Below are positions 17,195 to 26,115 of a stretch of 64,000 bases of DNA, in pieces; the first letter of the stretch is position 1, and the number at the start of each line of letters is the position of its first letter. Under the pieces are notes generated by a model. The model did not search any database and had not been told where the DNA came from. It saw only the letters and a list, made by a program, of their open reading frames with translations. The stretch comes from Luteimonas sp. 9C (GTDB lineage Bacteria > Pseudomonadota > Gammaproteobacteria > Xanthomonadales > Xanthomonadaceae): positions 1,403,670-1,467,669 of the forward strand of contig NZ_LR733312.1 in the NCBI RefSeq assembly GCF_902506295.1. Reading direction: 5' to 3'. The translations under genes were made by a program, and so were the position numbers.

Positions 17195-18106
17195 TCAGAC
17201 GGCCGGCGCTGCGGCGGCCTTCTGCCGTGCCTGCAGGCGCAGGCGCTGGAAGTACACGTCTTCGAGATCCGGATCGATCTGCACAAAGCCGTCTTCCGGG
17301 CGTTTCGCACTGTGCACGTGGATCACCGGCTGGCCGGCGACCAGCCGCGTCGACAGCACCGTGTGCGCGGCCTCGTAGCCGGACAGCGCCTCCTTGCTCA
17401 CCTGCTTGCGCCAGACCTGTTGCGACAACGCGTCGATCGCGTCGCTGGGCCGTCCGGTCAGCAGCACCTGACCACGGTTCATGATCGCCATCGTCGGACA
17501 CAGATCGGTGACATCCTCGACGATGTGCGTCGACAGGATCACGACGACATCCTCGCCGATCGCCGCCAGCAGATTGAGGAAGCGATTGCGCTCCTCGGGG
17601 TCGAGTCCCGCGGTGGGCTCGTCGACGATCACCAGGCGCGGATTGCCGAGCAGCGCCTGGGCGATGCCGAAGCGCTGGCGCATACCGCCGGAGAACGTGC
17701 CGAGCTTGCGCTTGCGCGCACCCCACAGGTTCACCTGCGCAAGCAGGCCGTCGACGACCTCGCGTCGCTGTTTGCGTTCGCTCAGGCCCTTGAGCACCGC
17801 GAAGTGTTCGAGCAAATCCAGCGCGCTCACCTTGGGGTACACGCCGAAATCCTGCGGCAGGTAACCGAGCTGGCGACGCACGGCATCCTTGTCGCGCAGG
17901 ACATCGATCGGACCGTCGCTGCCGTCGAGCGTGGCGCTGCCGCCGTCGGCCGACTGCAGCGTCGCCAGCGTGCGCATCAGCGACGACTTGCCGGCGCCAT
18001 TAGGGCCCAGCAGGCCGAACATGCCGCGCGGGATGTCGAGTGTCACGCCGTCGAGTGCGCGTACGCCGTTGGCATAGGTCTTGGTCAGGTCACGGATCGC
18101 GAGCAT
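17195..18106 (-). CDS. ABC transporter ATP-binding protein
   Basis: Predicted 303-residue cytosolic ATPase energising the permease-peptidase encoded next to it. Motifs: Walker A GPNGAGKS (about residue 34), Q-loop LPQDFG, signature FSGGMRQR, Walker B LVIVDEPTAGLDP and switch STHIVED. The C-terminal 70 residues form an extension common to ABC-2-type exporters. The start is the ATG before LAIRDLTKTYANG. It is the first gene of a two-gene minus-strand operon and is divergent from the M13 lipoprotein gene. Confidence 0.92.
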   Translation of the reverse strand: MLAIRDLTKTYANGVRALDGVTLDIPRGMFGLLGPNGAGKSSLMRTLATLQSADGGSATLDGSDGPIDVLRDKDAVRRQLGYLPQDFGVYPKVSALDLLEHFAVLKGLSERKQRREVVDGLLAQVNLWGARKRKLGTFSGGMRQRFGIAQALLGNPRLVIVDEPTAGLDPEERNRFLNLLAAIGEDVVVILSTHIVEDVTDLCPTMAIMNRGQVLLTGRPSDAIDALSQQVWRKQVSKEALSGYEAAHTVLSTRLVAGQPVIHVHSAKRPEDGFVQIDPDLEDVYFQRLRLQARQKAAAAPAV

Positions 18107-18360
18107 CGGTCTTCTCCCTGTGCCATCGGCACAACGGCTCGATCCTCACCTGTCCCACCCGCCCGCGCATGGGTCGAACGTCACCCGTCGGCGAACAGCC
18201 CATCGCCACGAACCGCAAAGCCGCTCACGGCGGGGCCTTGACCATGCCCGGGCGACCCGCCGTACGCATGACCTTCGACACCCCCGACGGCCCCGGGGCA
18301 GGCGTAGAGTGCGCCCACACCGGGCGCCGCCCGGCGGTCCTTCCTCTACGGAGATTCCAC

Positions 18361-20472
18361 GTGATTGCCTTCGCTCCCAAGCGCCTGCTGCTGACCTGTT
18401 CGGTGGTGCTGGCGCTGTCCGCCTGTTCGGGCGGCCAGGACACCCCGCCGGCCACGGCCGCCGCCCCGGCGCCGGACGCCGCCGCCTCGCCGAAGCTGAC
18501 GCTCGACGAAAGCACCCTGCCCGGCGTCAACCGCTTCGAGATCGGTGATCTCGACACCAGCAAGAACGCGTGCACCGATTTCGATGCCTACGCCAACGGC
18601 AAGTGGCTGGCCGCCAACGCCATTCCCGGCGACCGCACGTCGTGGGGCGCGTTCGAAATGCTCGACGAGCGTTCGACCGCAGTCCAGCGCCAACTGGCCG
18701 AACAGGCAGCGGCCGATTCCGCGGCCACCGGCGTGGAGAAGATCGTCGGTGACTTCTGGGCCACCGGCATGGACGCAGCCAAGATCAACGCCCAGGGCAT
18801 CGAGCCGCTGAAGGACCGCCTGGCCGCGATCGAAGCGCTGGCCGACGGCCCGGCGGTGGCCGAGTACCTGCGCCAGATCTACGCGCGCGGCGAAGGCGGC
18901 CTGTTCGGCTTCGGCCCCGAGGCCGACTTCGATGTGCCGACGATGAACATCGCCTACGCGATGCAGGGGGGGCTGGGCCTGCCCGACACCACGTATTACA
19001 CCGATGCCGACAAGGCGCAGGTGCGCGAGCAGTACGTGGCGCACATCGCCAAGACGCTCGAGCTGTCGGGCGTGCCGGCCGCCGACGCGGCGACGCAGGC
19101 CAAGTCGGTGCTGGCGTTCGAAACGCGTCTGGCGTCGAAGTCCAAGTCCAGCGTCGAGATGTCGCGTGACGTGAAGCTGTTCTACAACCCGGTCACGCCG
19201 GCCGAGGCCGATGCGCTGACCCCGAACTTCCCGTGGACGGCGTTCTTCGAGTCGCAGGGTGTCGCGGTGCCGGAGAAGTTCTCGCTGGCGATCCCCGACT
19301 TCCACAAGGAAGTCAGCGCGATGCTCGGCGACACACCGGTCGCCGACTGGCAGAGCTATCTGCGCTACCACCTCGTCGACGGCGCCGCGCCCTACCTGGG
19401 CGATGCGTTCGTGCAGGAGAACTTCGACTTCTACGGCAACAAGCTGCGCGGCCAGAAGGATCTGAAGGCACGCGAGAAGCGCGTGCTCGACACGCTCAAC
19501 GACCAGGCCGGCGAGACGCTGGGGCAGCTGTACGTGCAGGTCGCGTTCCCGGCCGAGTCCAAGGCGCGCATGGAAACGCTGGTCAAGAACCTCAGCGAAT
19601 CGCTGAAGGTGCGCATCGAGAACCTGGCCTGGATGAGCGACGAGACCAAGGCCAAGGCGATGGAGAAGTGGGCCTCGTTCACGCCGAAGATCGGCTATCC
19701 CGAGAAGTGGCGCGCGTGGGACGGCCTGTCGACTTCGCGCGACAGCTACATCGGCAACGTGCTGGCCGCGACCGAGTTCAATTACAAGTGGATGCTGTCG
19801 AAGATCGGCCAGCCGGTCGACAAGACCGAGTGGGGCATGACGCCGCAGACGGTCAACGCCTACTACAACCCGTTGCAGAACGAGATCGTGTTCCCGGCCG
19901 CGATCCTGCAGCCGCCGTTCTTCGATCCCAATGCCTCGGATGAAATGAACTACGGCGGCATCGGCGCGGTGATCGGTCACGAAATGACCCACGGCTACGA
20001 CGACCAGGGCAGCCGTTTCGGCCCGACCGGCAAGTTCGAGAACTGGTGGACCCAGGCCGACTCGACCGGCTTCACCGGTCGCACCGATCTGCTGACCTCG
20101 CAGTTCAACGCATATGAAGCCGCGCCGGGCAAGCACGTCGACGGAAAGCTCACCCTCGGCGAGAACATCGCCGACCTCGGCGGTCTGGCCACGGCGTACG
20201 ACGCGATGAAGCAGGCGGCCGGCGACACGCCCGACCCAATGACCGACGGCCTGAGCCGCGACCAGCGCTTCTTCCTCAACTGGGCCACCGTGTGGCGTCG
20301 CAACTTCACGCCGCAGGAACTCGACGTGCGGTTGAAGACCGACTCGCACGCACCGGCGAACTTCCGCGCCGTCGGCGCGCCGTCGAACCTGCCCGCGTTC
20401 GCGGCCGCGTTCGAGTGCAAGGCCGGCGATCCGATGGTGCGCAGCGGCGACCAGCAGGTCGTGATCTGGTGA
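18361..20472 (+). CDS. pepO: M13-family zinc metallopeptidase, lipoprotein (PepO/neprilysin-like)
   Basis: Predicted 703-residue extracytoplasmic endopeptidase. The signal ends in the lipobox LSAC (about residues 18-21), so the protein is lipid-anchored. The substrate-binding NAYY motif, the zinc site HEMTH (His540, Glu541, His544) followed by GYDDQGS, and the third-ligand motif ENIADLGG are all intact. Length fits the family (about 650-750). The GTG at 18361 is chosen because GGAG at 18350-18353 is seven bases upstream and the signal peptide begins right after; longer upstream readings lack a signal. A strong terminator follows, separating it from its paralogue. Confidence 0.93.
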   Translation: MIAFAPKRLLLTCSVVLALSACSGGQDTPPATAAAPAPDAAASPKLTLDESTLPGVNRFEIGDLDTSKNACTDFDAYANGKWLAANAIPGDRTSWGAFEMLDERSTAVQRQLAEQAAADSAATGVEKIVGDFWATGMDAAKINAQGIEPLKDRLAAIEALADGPAVAEYLRQIYARGEGGLFGFGPEADFDVPTMNIAYAMQGGLGLPDTTYYTDADKAQVREQYVAHIAKTLELSGVPAADAATQAKSVLAFETRLASKSKSSVEMSRDVKLFYNPVTPAEADALTPNFPWTAFFESQGVAVPEKFSLAIPDFHKEVSAMLGDTPVADWQSYLRYHLVDGAAPYLGDAFVQENFDFYGNKLRGQKDLKAREKRVLDTLNDQAGETLGQLYVQVAFPAESKARMETLVKNLSESLKVRIENLAWMSDETKAKAMEKWASFTPKIGYPEKWRAWDGLSTSRDSYIGNVLAATEFNYKWMLSKIGQPVDKTEWGMTPQTVNAYYNPLQNEIVFPAAILQPPFFDPNASDEMNYGGIGAVIGHEMTHGYDDQGSRFGPTGKFENWWTQADSTGFTGRTDLLTSQFNAYEAAPGKHVDGKLTLGENIADLGGLATAYDAMKQAAGDTPDPMTDGLSRDQRFFLNWATVWRRNFTPQELDVRLKTDSHAPANFRAVGAPSNLPAFAAAFECKAGDPMVRSGDQQVVIW

Positions 20473-20497
20473 TCCACACGGCACCGCGGTAACAGAG

Positions 20498-20526
20498 AAG
20501 CCCGGCAGCGATGCCGGGCTTTTTTT
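20498..20526 (+). terminator. Rho-independent terminator after M13 lipoprotein gene
   Basis: Ten-base-pair stem AAGCCCGGCA/TGCCGGGCTT with GCGA loop and a run of seven T, 25 bases after the stop. Confidence 0.9.
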
Positions 20527-20597
20527 CGGACCTGCCACGCCTCTTGATCCGGGCGACGACTGCACGTTGCTTTTGACACCTCTTCTTCGGGAGATGT

Positions 20598-20636
20598 CGA
20601 TGCGCGCAGCGCATCGGGTGATGGATGGCATCACCC
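20598..20636. repeat. Two abutting hairpins upstream of second M13 gene
   Basis: CGATGCGC-GCA-GCGCATCG (20598-20616) is followed directly by GGGTGATG-GATGG-CATCACCC (20616-20636). Both have perfect 8-base stems. They lie about 125 bases before the second M13 gene and upstream of its likely promoter, so they are more likely DNA sites than part of the mRNA leader. Confidence 0.5.
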
Positions 20637-20723
20637 TCGAACCGGTTGAGGCGAGTCCGTCACCGCTGCTTCCACCGCACATCCCTGAACGCGAAATGCC
20701 GCACCGTCGCGCATCCCACGGCT

Positions 20724-20732
20724 TGCTAGACT
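20724..20732 (+). promoter_or_regulatory. Candidate extended -10 promoter element
   Basis: TGCTAGACT has the TGn-extended -10 form and sits 31 bases before the ATG at 20763. No good -35 hexamer is seen 16-18 bases upstream. Confidence 0.4.
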
Positions 20733-20762
20733 TGCGCGATTCATGCCCGCACGGACTCCGCA

Positions 20763-22787
20763 ATGCCGATCCAGCACACACTCGCCCGCCCCGCCCTGCT
20801 CGCCGCTTCGATCGCACTGCTGGTCGGCCTGAGTTCCGATGCCGACGCGCAGCGCCGCCGCGCCGCCGCGCCGAAGGGTCCGCCGCCCGTCACCGCGTGC
20901 ACCGATCTCTACAGCTTCGCCAACAAGGACTGGCTGGCCGCGAACATGGTCGTCGCCGGCCAGGGCACGCGTTCCGCCCTCGGCGAGCTGCAGGCGCTCG
21001 CGCTCACCCAGCAGCACGATCTGCTCAATGCCGCGATGACGTCGCCGCAGAACGACGTGCAGCGCCTGCTCGGCGATTTCTGGGCCAGTGGCCTGGACGA
21101 GGCCGCGGTCGAAGCCGATGGCGCCAAGCCGATTGCGCCGCTGATCGCGCGCATCGACGGCATCCGTCGCACGCGCGACATCGCGCCGGCGCTAGCCGCG
21201 TTGCACCAGGTCGGCATTCCTGTGCTGTTCCAGTTCGGCGCCGAAGTGGACCTCGCCGATCTCAACCGTCACGTCGGCTACTTCACCCAGGGCGGTCTCG
21301 GTCTGCCGGATCCCGCGTACTACAGCCGCGGCGACGCCGAGACCCAGCAGATCGTCGCGCAGTACACGCAGTACGTGCGCAACATCCTTGCGCTGACCGG
21401 TACCGCCGAGGACCGCCTCGATGCCGAAACCGCGCTGGTGATCGACCTGGAGCGCCGCATCGCGGCCGCGTCCACGCCGCTGGCCGATCTGCGCGATCCG
21501 CGCAGCCAGTACGCTCTGGTCGACACCGCCGGTCTCGACAAGCAGTACCGCCGCCTGCAGCTGGGCGAATTCCTCGCCGCGCAGGGTGTGCAGGCGACGC
21601 AGGTGTCGCTGGCCAACCCGGCGCTGTTCGCGCAGCTTGACACGCTGGTCAATTCGCTCAAGGCCGAGCAGTGGAAGGCGTACCTGCGCTTCCATATCGG
21701 CAATGCGATGGCGCCGTACCTGTCCAAGAGCTTCCGCGACGCCGAGTTCGATTTCCACGGCCGCATCCTGCGCGGCGAAAGCGCACAGCCCGAGCGCCGG
21801 CAGCTGGTACTGGGCGCGATCAACCGCGCAGCCGGCCCGATGATGTCGCGCGAATACGTGGCCGCGTACCTCCCGGACACCACGCGCGCGCGCGCCGAGA
21901 CCATCGCCGGCCAGGTGCGTGACGCGCTGGGCCGTGGCGTCGAGCGCAACAGCTGGATGACCCCGGCCGCGAAGACCGAGGCCAAGGCCAAGCTCGCCGC
22001 GCTGAAGATCGAGATCGGCGCGCCGGTGCAGGACATCGACTACACCGTGCAGCCGATGGGCCGTGCCAGCTTCGGCAGCAACATGCTGATCGCCTCCACC
22101 TGGCGCCATGCACAGGAAATGCGTCGTATCGGCCAGGCCAATGCGGCCCGCCGCTGGGACGTGCTGCCGCAGACGCCGGCCCTGGCCTACGACCTGGCGC
22201 AGAACCGCCTGATCGTGTCGGCCGCCGTGCTGCAGCCGCCGGTGCTCGACGTGGCGGCCGATGCCGCCACGCATTACGGCACCTACGGTGCGCTGGTCGG
22301 CCACGAACTGAGCCGCGCGATCGACATCAAGGGCAAGCTGGTCGACAGCACCGGCACCGTGCGCACCTGGTGGAGCACCGACGATGACGCCGGCTGGCTC
22401 ACCGCCACCGACAAGCTCGTCGCGCAGTACAACGGTTACGGCTACCCGGGTCTGTCGGGCACGCAGGTCAACGGCGCGCTGACACGGGACGAGAACGCCG
22501 CCGATCTCGCCGGCGTGGAGCTCGCCTGGGACGCTCTGCAGCAGGCGAGTCCCGAACTCGCGCAGTCCGGCAAGGAAGCGTTCTTCCGTGGCTGGGCGCA
22601 GCTGTGGCGCCAGCAGTCGGCCGTGGATACCGCGACCCGCAATGCCGCGACCAGCGTGCATGCCCCGGGCCAGTGGCGCGCGAACGGCCCGGTGTCGAAC
22701 CTGCCGGCCTATACCGAAACCTTCAAGTGCAGCGCGAACAACGCGATGACCCGCAAGGCCGAAGACCAGGTGCGCATCTGGCGCTGA
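20763..22787 (+). CDS. M13-family peptidase homologue with degenerate zinc site (likely pseudoenzyme)
   Basis: Predicted 674-residue exported protein with a Sec-type signal (cleavage near ADA-Q, residue 29) and the full M13 fold, paralogous to the preceding gene. At the zinc site it reads HELSR (22302-22316, residues 514-518): the second His is Arg, and the following GxDDQG is AIDIKG. The substrate motif NAYY is replaced by LAYD. The third-ligand motif survives as ENAADLAG. Several conserved positions changed together, so a single sequencing error does not explain it. The frame is open throughout, so the protein is probably made and may bind rather than cut peptides. An altered-metal enzyme is the alternative. 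Confidence 0.85.
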   Translation: MPIQHTLARPALLAASIALLVGLSSDADAQRRRAAAPKGPPPVTACTDLYSFANKDWLAANMVVAGQGTRSALGELQALALTQQHDLLNAAMTSPQNDVQRLLGDFWASGLDEAAVEADGAKPIAPLIARIDGIRRTRDIAPALAALHQVGIPVLFQFGAEVDLADLNRHVGYFTQGGLGLPDPAYYSRGDAETQQIVAQYTQYVRNILALTGTAEDRLDAETALVIDLERRIAAASTPLADLRDPRSQYALVDTAGLDKQYRRLQLGEFLAAQGVQATQVSLANPALFAQLDTLVNSLKAEQWKAYLRFHIGNAMAPYLSKSFRDAEFDFHGRILRGESAQPERRQLVLGAINRAAGPMMSREYVAAYLPDTTRARAETIAGQVRDALGRGVERNSWMTPAAKTEAKAKLAALKIEIGAPVQDIDYTVQPMGRASFGSNMLIASTWRHAQEMRRIGQANAARRWDVLPQTPALAYDLAQNRLIVSAAVLQPPVLDVAADAATHYGTYGALVGHELSRAIDIKGKLVDSTGTVRTWWSTDDDAGWLTATDKLVAQYNGYGYPGLSGTQVNGALTRDENAADLAGVELAWDALQQASPELAQSGKEAFFRGWAQLWRQQSAVDTATRNAATSVHAPGQWRANGPVSNLPAYTETFKCSANNAMTRKAEDQVRIWR

Positions 22788-22811
22788 GCCACCGCCACGT
22801 CGCGACACTGG

Positions 22812-22842
22812 AATGCGCCGGCTCGTCCGGCGCATTTTTTTT
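22812..22842 (+). terminator. Rho-independent terminator after second M13 gene
   Basis: Ten-base-pair stem AATGCGCCGG/CCGGCGCATT with a five-base loop and a run of eight or more T. Confidence 0.92.
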
Positions 22843-22964
22843 GAACCGATGCGTGATCGAGTCTGCGGAGCGGCAGCCCGTCCGGCACCCGGCGTCAGCC
22901 GGTCCGGCGTCGACACGACGGGCGGCGCGCGGCGCTGCCCGTCGTTCCGGATGCCCGTGCGCCG

Positions 22965-23618
22965 TCAGACCCGGCGCACGTGGCGTTTGCCGCCGCCGCG
23001 GCTGAAGGGTGGACGCCCGCGCCAGTGCTGCAGCAGCAGCCAGCCGAACAGCATGCCGCCCAGGTGGGCGAAATGGGCGACGCCCGAGCGCGTGCCGGTG
23101 ATGCCGAGCACGAGCTCGACCAGGCCGTAGACGATGACCAGCGTCCGGGCGCGCATCGGGATCGGCGGAAACAGCAGCACCAGCCGCTGGTTGGGGAACA
23201 GCACACCGTAGGCCAGCAGCAGGCCGAACACGCCACCCGATGCACCGAGCGTGGGATACGGAAACGCCCCCTGCGCGAGTGACCAGCTGACCACGCCGAG
23301 CTGGCACAGGCCCGCGCCGACCACGCAGACCAGGTAATAGGTCACGAAGCGCCGCGTTCCCCACGTGTGTTCGAGCTGCGAGCCGAACATCGCCAGCGCC
23401 AGCATGTTGAACGCCAGGTGGCCGATGGAGCGCGGGTCGTGCATGAAACCGTAGGTCACCAGCTGCCACGGCTGGAACCCCAGCCCGCCCGCATCCGCGC
23501 CGCCCAGCGGCCACAGCATGAACGCCGCCAGCGCGTTGCCGATCGACAACTGCAGCACGAACACGACGACATTGATGGCCAGGATCACTTTGACGGCCAG
23601 TGGCAACCTCGGGAACAT
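22965..23618 (-). CDS. Rhomboid-family intramembrane serine protease
   Basis: Predicted 217-residue six-helix inner-membrane protease. Helix 2 carries GHLAFNMLALAMFG with the conserved His and Asn of the oxyanion region, helix 4 the catalytic Ser in GASGGVFGLL, and helix 6 the catalytic His in HFAHLGGMLFG. The extreme C-terminus is basic and glycine-rich. The start is the ATG with GAGGAG seven bases upstream on the minus strand. A TATCAT element at 23643-23648 could be its -10. Substrates are unknown. Confidence 0.92.
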   Translation of the reverse strand: MFPRLPLAVKVILAINVVVFVLQLSIGNALAAFMLWPLGGADAGGLGFQPWQLVTYGFMHDPRSIGHLAFNMLALAMFGSQLEHTWGTRRFVTYYLVCVVGAGLCQLGVVSWSLAQGAFPYPTLGASGGVFGLLLAYGVLFPNQRLVLLFPPIPMRARTLVIVYGLVELVLGITGTRSGVAHFAHLGGMLFGWLLLQHWRGRPPFSRGGGKRHVRRV

Positions 23619-23679
23619 CCGGACTCCTCGTTTTCGGGCGCCATGATACCGGCGCGACCGTGTAGGGCATCGTGCCGGA

Positions 23680-24045
23680 TCAGCCGTGTGCGTCGGGTCC
23701 CCACAGCGCGGCGTCGAGCGTGTCGTCGATCGGCATCCGCACCCGGCCACGCGTCACCGCAACGCCCTCGGCGCGCAGGCGTCGCGCCTGTTCGCGGAAC
23801 CCGGGCGAGCCATCGGCAAATGCGATGCGTCCGTCACTGCGCACGATGCGATGCCACGGCAGGTCCGGATCACCGTGATCACGCAGGACCCGCGCGACCA
23901 GCCGCGCGCGCCCCGGCAGACCGGCCCGGCGGGCGATGTGTCCGTAGCCGGCGACGCGGCCGGCGGGCACCGCGCGGATCGCGGCGAGGATGCGGGCGCG
24001 GGAGATCGCGTAAGCGTCTTCGGCTTCCTGGCTTTTGACCGCCAT
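23680..24045 (-). CDS. Alkyltransferase-like (ATL) protein, MGMT family
   Basis: Predicted 121-residue DNA-binding protein related to O6-alkylguanine-DNA alkyltransferase. The helix-turn-helix region VPAGRVAGYGHIARRAG and the active-site segment are present, but the alkyl-accepting PCHR is PWHR (about residues 63-66). Known ATL proteins have exactly this Cys-to-Trp change: they bind O6-alkylguanine lesions and hand them to nucleotide excision repair rather than removing the alkyl group. The protein is the C-terminal domain alone, the usual size for bacterial ATLs. It lies 14 bases from the next small gene on the same strand. Confidence 0.88.
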   Translation of the reverse strand: MAVKSQEAEDAYAISRARILAAIRAVPAGRVAGYGHIARRAGLPGRARLVARVLRDHGDPDLPWHRIVRSDGRIAFADGSPGFREQARRLRAEGVAVTRGRVRMPIDDTLDAALWGPDAHG

Positions 24046-24058
24046 GCGCCGGCCGAGA

Positions 24059-24280
24059 TCAGGTCCGACGCGACTGGCGCGTGGCGTGCACGACGCGTCC
24101 GATGACGTAGAGCACGAGGCCGCTCAGGAATCCACCCTGCGCGCCCCACATCAGCAACTGGAACGACGTGCCCTTCGCCGACGGCATCATCGCGAACAGC
24201 GCGACAGCGCAGCCCAGTCCAATGACGATCAGGACCAGTCCGCATTTCAGATAGAGATTGGTAAGACCGAGCCGTGACAC
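24059..24280 (-). CDS. Small two-helix membrane protein, hypothetical
   Basis: Predicted 73-residue protein with two hydrophobic helices (about residues 8-30 and 40-62) and a basic C-terminus, likely an inner-membrane protein. It matches no family I recognise. The GTG at 24280 is preferred because GAGGA at 24288-24292 lies seven bases upstream; a TTG at 24319 and a GTG at 24286 are less well placed. It sits between the ATL gene and the Pit gene on the same strand. It may be co-transcribed with the ATL gene; no functional link is evident. Confidence 0.6.
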   Translation of the reverse strand: MSRLGLTNLYLKCGLVLIVIGLGCAVALFAMMPSAKGTSFQLLMWGAQGGFLSGLVLYVIGRVVHATRQSRRT

Positions 24281-24347
24281 GGGCACATCCTCATGCAGGG
24301 TGCGCGACGACTCTAGCAAACGGCCGACGCGCGCCGGCCGCTGCGGA

Positions 24348-25475
24348 TCAGACCCAGCCGAAGTGGTGGAACATCCGGAACAGGCCGTAGGCGATGCCGC
24401 CGGACATCGGGATCGTCAGGATCCACGCCCAGATCATCTTGTTGACCACCGTCCACTTGATCGCGTTGAGGCGCTTGGCCGTGCCCACGCCCATGATCGC
24501 GGCGGAGATGTTGTGGGTGGTGGACACCGGAATACCCATCGACGAGGCGGCCAGGATCACCGAAGCGGCGCTGGTCTCGGCCGCGAAGCCGTGGATCGGG
24601 TGCAGCTTGACCAGCTTGTGGCCCAGCGTCTTGATGATGCGCCAGCCGCCCGCCGCGGTGCCGGCCGCCATGACCAGGGCGCAGGTGATCTTGATCCACA
24701 GATCGATGTCGCCTTCCGCCAGCGCCGCATCGGAGGGATGCAGGAACGCCAGCCAGGCCGGCAGGTTGTCCAGCGTGCCGACGCTCTGCGCGCTGACCAG
24801 GGTCAGGGCGACGATGCCCATCGTCTTCTGCGCATCGTTCATGCCGTGCGCGAAGCCCATGCCGGCGGCCGAGACGATCTGGCTCTTGCCGAAGAACGCG
24901 TTGACCCAGCGCGGCCGCGCGACGCGAGCGAGCACGCCGCCGCTGCGCGCCAGCATCGAGATCACGAAGAACAGCACGCCCATCATCAGGAAGCCCGCCG
25001 CGAACCCGAGCACCGGCGAACTGACCATCGGCACGATGACCTTCCACAGCACACCCGCGCTGTGCCAGACCGGCTGGGCGGGCTCGGACCAGATCACCAC
25101 GTCGAGATTGTTCGACGCAGCCGCCAGCGCCGCGCCGATCAGACCGCCGATCAGCGCGTGCGACGACGACGACGGCAGACCCCACCACCAGGTGATCAGG
25201 TTCCAGACGATGCCGCCCAGCAGCGCGCAGAGGATCAGCTGCGATCCCACGTCGACCACGCCGGCGTCGATCAGCCCGGAGGAAATGGTCTTCGCGACGG
25301 CGGTGCCCATCAGCGCGCCGACCAGGTTCATCGACGCAGCCAGGCCCACCGCCTGCATCGGCGAGAGCACCTTGGTGGCGACCACGGTCGCGATGGAATT
25401 GGCGGTGTCGTGGAAACCGTTGATGTATTCGAACACCAGCGCGGTCGCGACCACGATCAGCACGAGGGTCAGCAT
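24348..25475 (-). CDS. pit: Inorganic phosphate transporter, Pit family
   Basis: Predicted 375-residue inner-membrane metal-phosphate:proton symporter. The duplicated Pit signature is visible as EYINGFHDTANSIATVV in the first helix pair and GMGFAHGMNDAQKTMGI in the second half, with the SSSSHALIGGLIGA and STTHNISAAIMG segments. Length matches the shorter bacterial Pit proteins. It lies 13 bases downstream of a DUF47 gene, the common Pit accessory arrangement, which indicates a low-affinity phosphate uptake operon. Confidence 0.92.
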   Translation of the reverse strand: MLTLVLIVVATALVFEYINGFHDTANSIATVVATKVLSPMQAVGLAASMNLVGALMGTAVAKTISSGLIDAGVVDVGSQLILCALLGGIVWNLITWWWGLPSSSSHALIGGLIGAALAAASNNLDVVIWSEPAQPVWHSAGVLWKVIVPMVSSPVLGFAAGFLMMGVLFFVISMLARSGGVLARVARPRWVNAFFGKSQIVSAAGMGFAHGMNDAQKTMGIVALTLVSAQSVGTLDNLPAWLAFLHPSDAALAEGDIDLWIKITCALVMAAGTAAGGWRIIKTLGHKLVKLHPIHGFAAETSAASVILAASSMGIPVSTTHNISAAIMGVGTAKRLNAIKWTVVNKMIWAWILTIPMSGGIAYGLFRMFHHFGWV

Positions 25476-25488
25476 GTCCGTCGGCCCG

Positions 25489-26115
25489 TCAGGAGTTCTT
25501 GAGCACGATCTCGTAGGCGACCACGCCCGCCTCGCGGCAGCGGTCAATCGCCTTCTCGAGAATCTCGAAAAACTCCTTGAGCAGGAACATCTGCAGCGGA
25601 TCGAGCTTGCCCGAGTAGATGTCGCGGTAGAGCTCGAGCATCAGCCGGTCGGCTTCGTTCTCCAGCGCGCGCAGCTCGTCGTTGAGCGCCTTCATCGGCT
25701 CGAGCTTCATGCTGCGAAGCGTCTTGACCATCTTCACCACGACGGCCGACGCCTGTTCGAGCATCGCCGCGCGCGGCGCGAAGTCGATGTGTTCCAGATG
25801 CATGGTCGCCAGCGAGTAGCGATCGGCGAACTTCTCGATCTGCTTGGGAATCTTGTACAGCGCCGAACCCAGTGCTTCGATGTCCTCGCGCTCGATCGGC
25901 GTGATGAAGCTGTCGACCAGCGCCTGGCTGATCTTCTCCGACGCCTCGCGCTCGCGCATGCGCGCCAGCTTGAACGCATCCAGCGCCGGCTGGCGGTCGG
26001 ATGCCCGGAGCATCGCGTGGAGGGCGACGGCGCTGTCGTGCGCGGCCACCGCGGCCTCCTCGAGCAGCGTGTAGAACTGGTTGCCTTGGCCGAAGATCGT
26101 TTGCAGGGAGAACAT
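25489..26115 (-). CDS. DUF47 (PhoU-like) Pit accessory protein
   Basis: Predicted 208-residue cytosolic, almost entirely helical protein of the DUF47/PhoU-like family. It begins MFSLQTIFGQGNQFYTLLEE and contains EREDIEALGSALYKIPKQIEKFADR, as in other Pit accessory proteins. Related proteins next to Pit genes are thought to modulate phosphate or polyphosphate handling; the biochemical activity is not settled. It is the first gene of the operon, with Pit 13 bases downstream. Confidence 0.9.
   Translation of the reverse strand: MFSLQTIFGQGNQFYTLLEEAAVAAHDSAVALHAMLRASDRQPALDAFKLARMREREASEKISQALVDSFITPIEREDIEALGSALYKIPKQIEKFADRYSLATMHLEHIDFAPRAAMLEQASAVVVKMVKTLRSMKLEPMKALNDELRALENEADRLMLELYRDIYSGKLDPLQMFLLKEFFEILEKAIDRCREAGVVAYEIVLKNS

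Noticed and set aside
18346-20817. 823-codon minus-strand frame over the M13 lipoprotein gene
   Set aside because: Antisense shadow; the opposite strand encodes an intact M13 peptidase with a signal and zinc motifs.
20498-22842. Idea that the second M13 gene is a disrupted pseudogene
   Set aside because: The frame is complete, with its own candidate promoter, signal peptide and terminator. Only active-site positions are changed.
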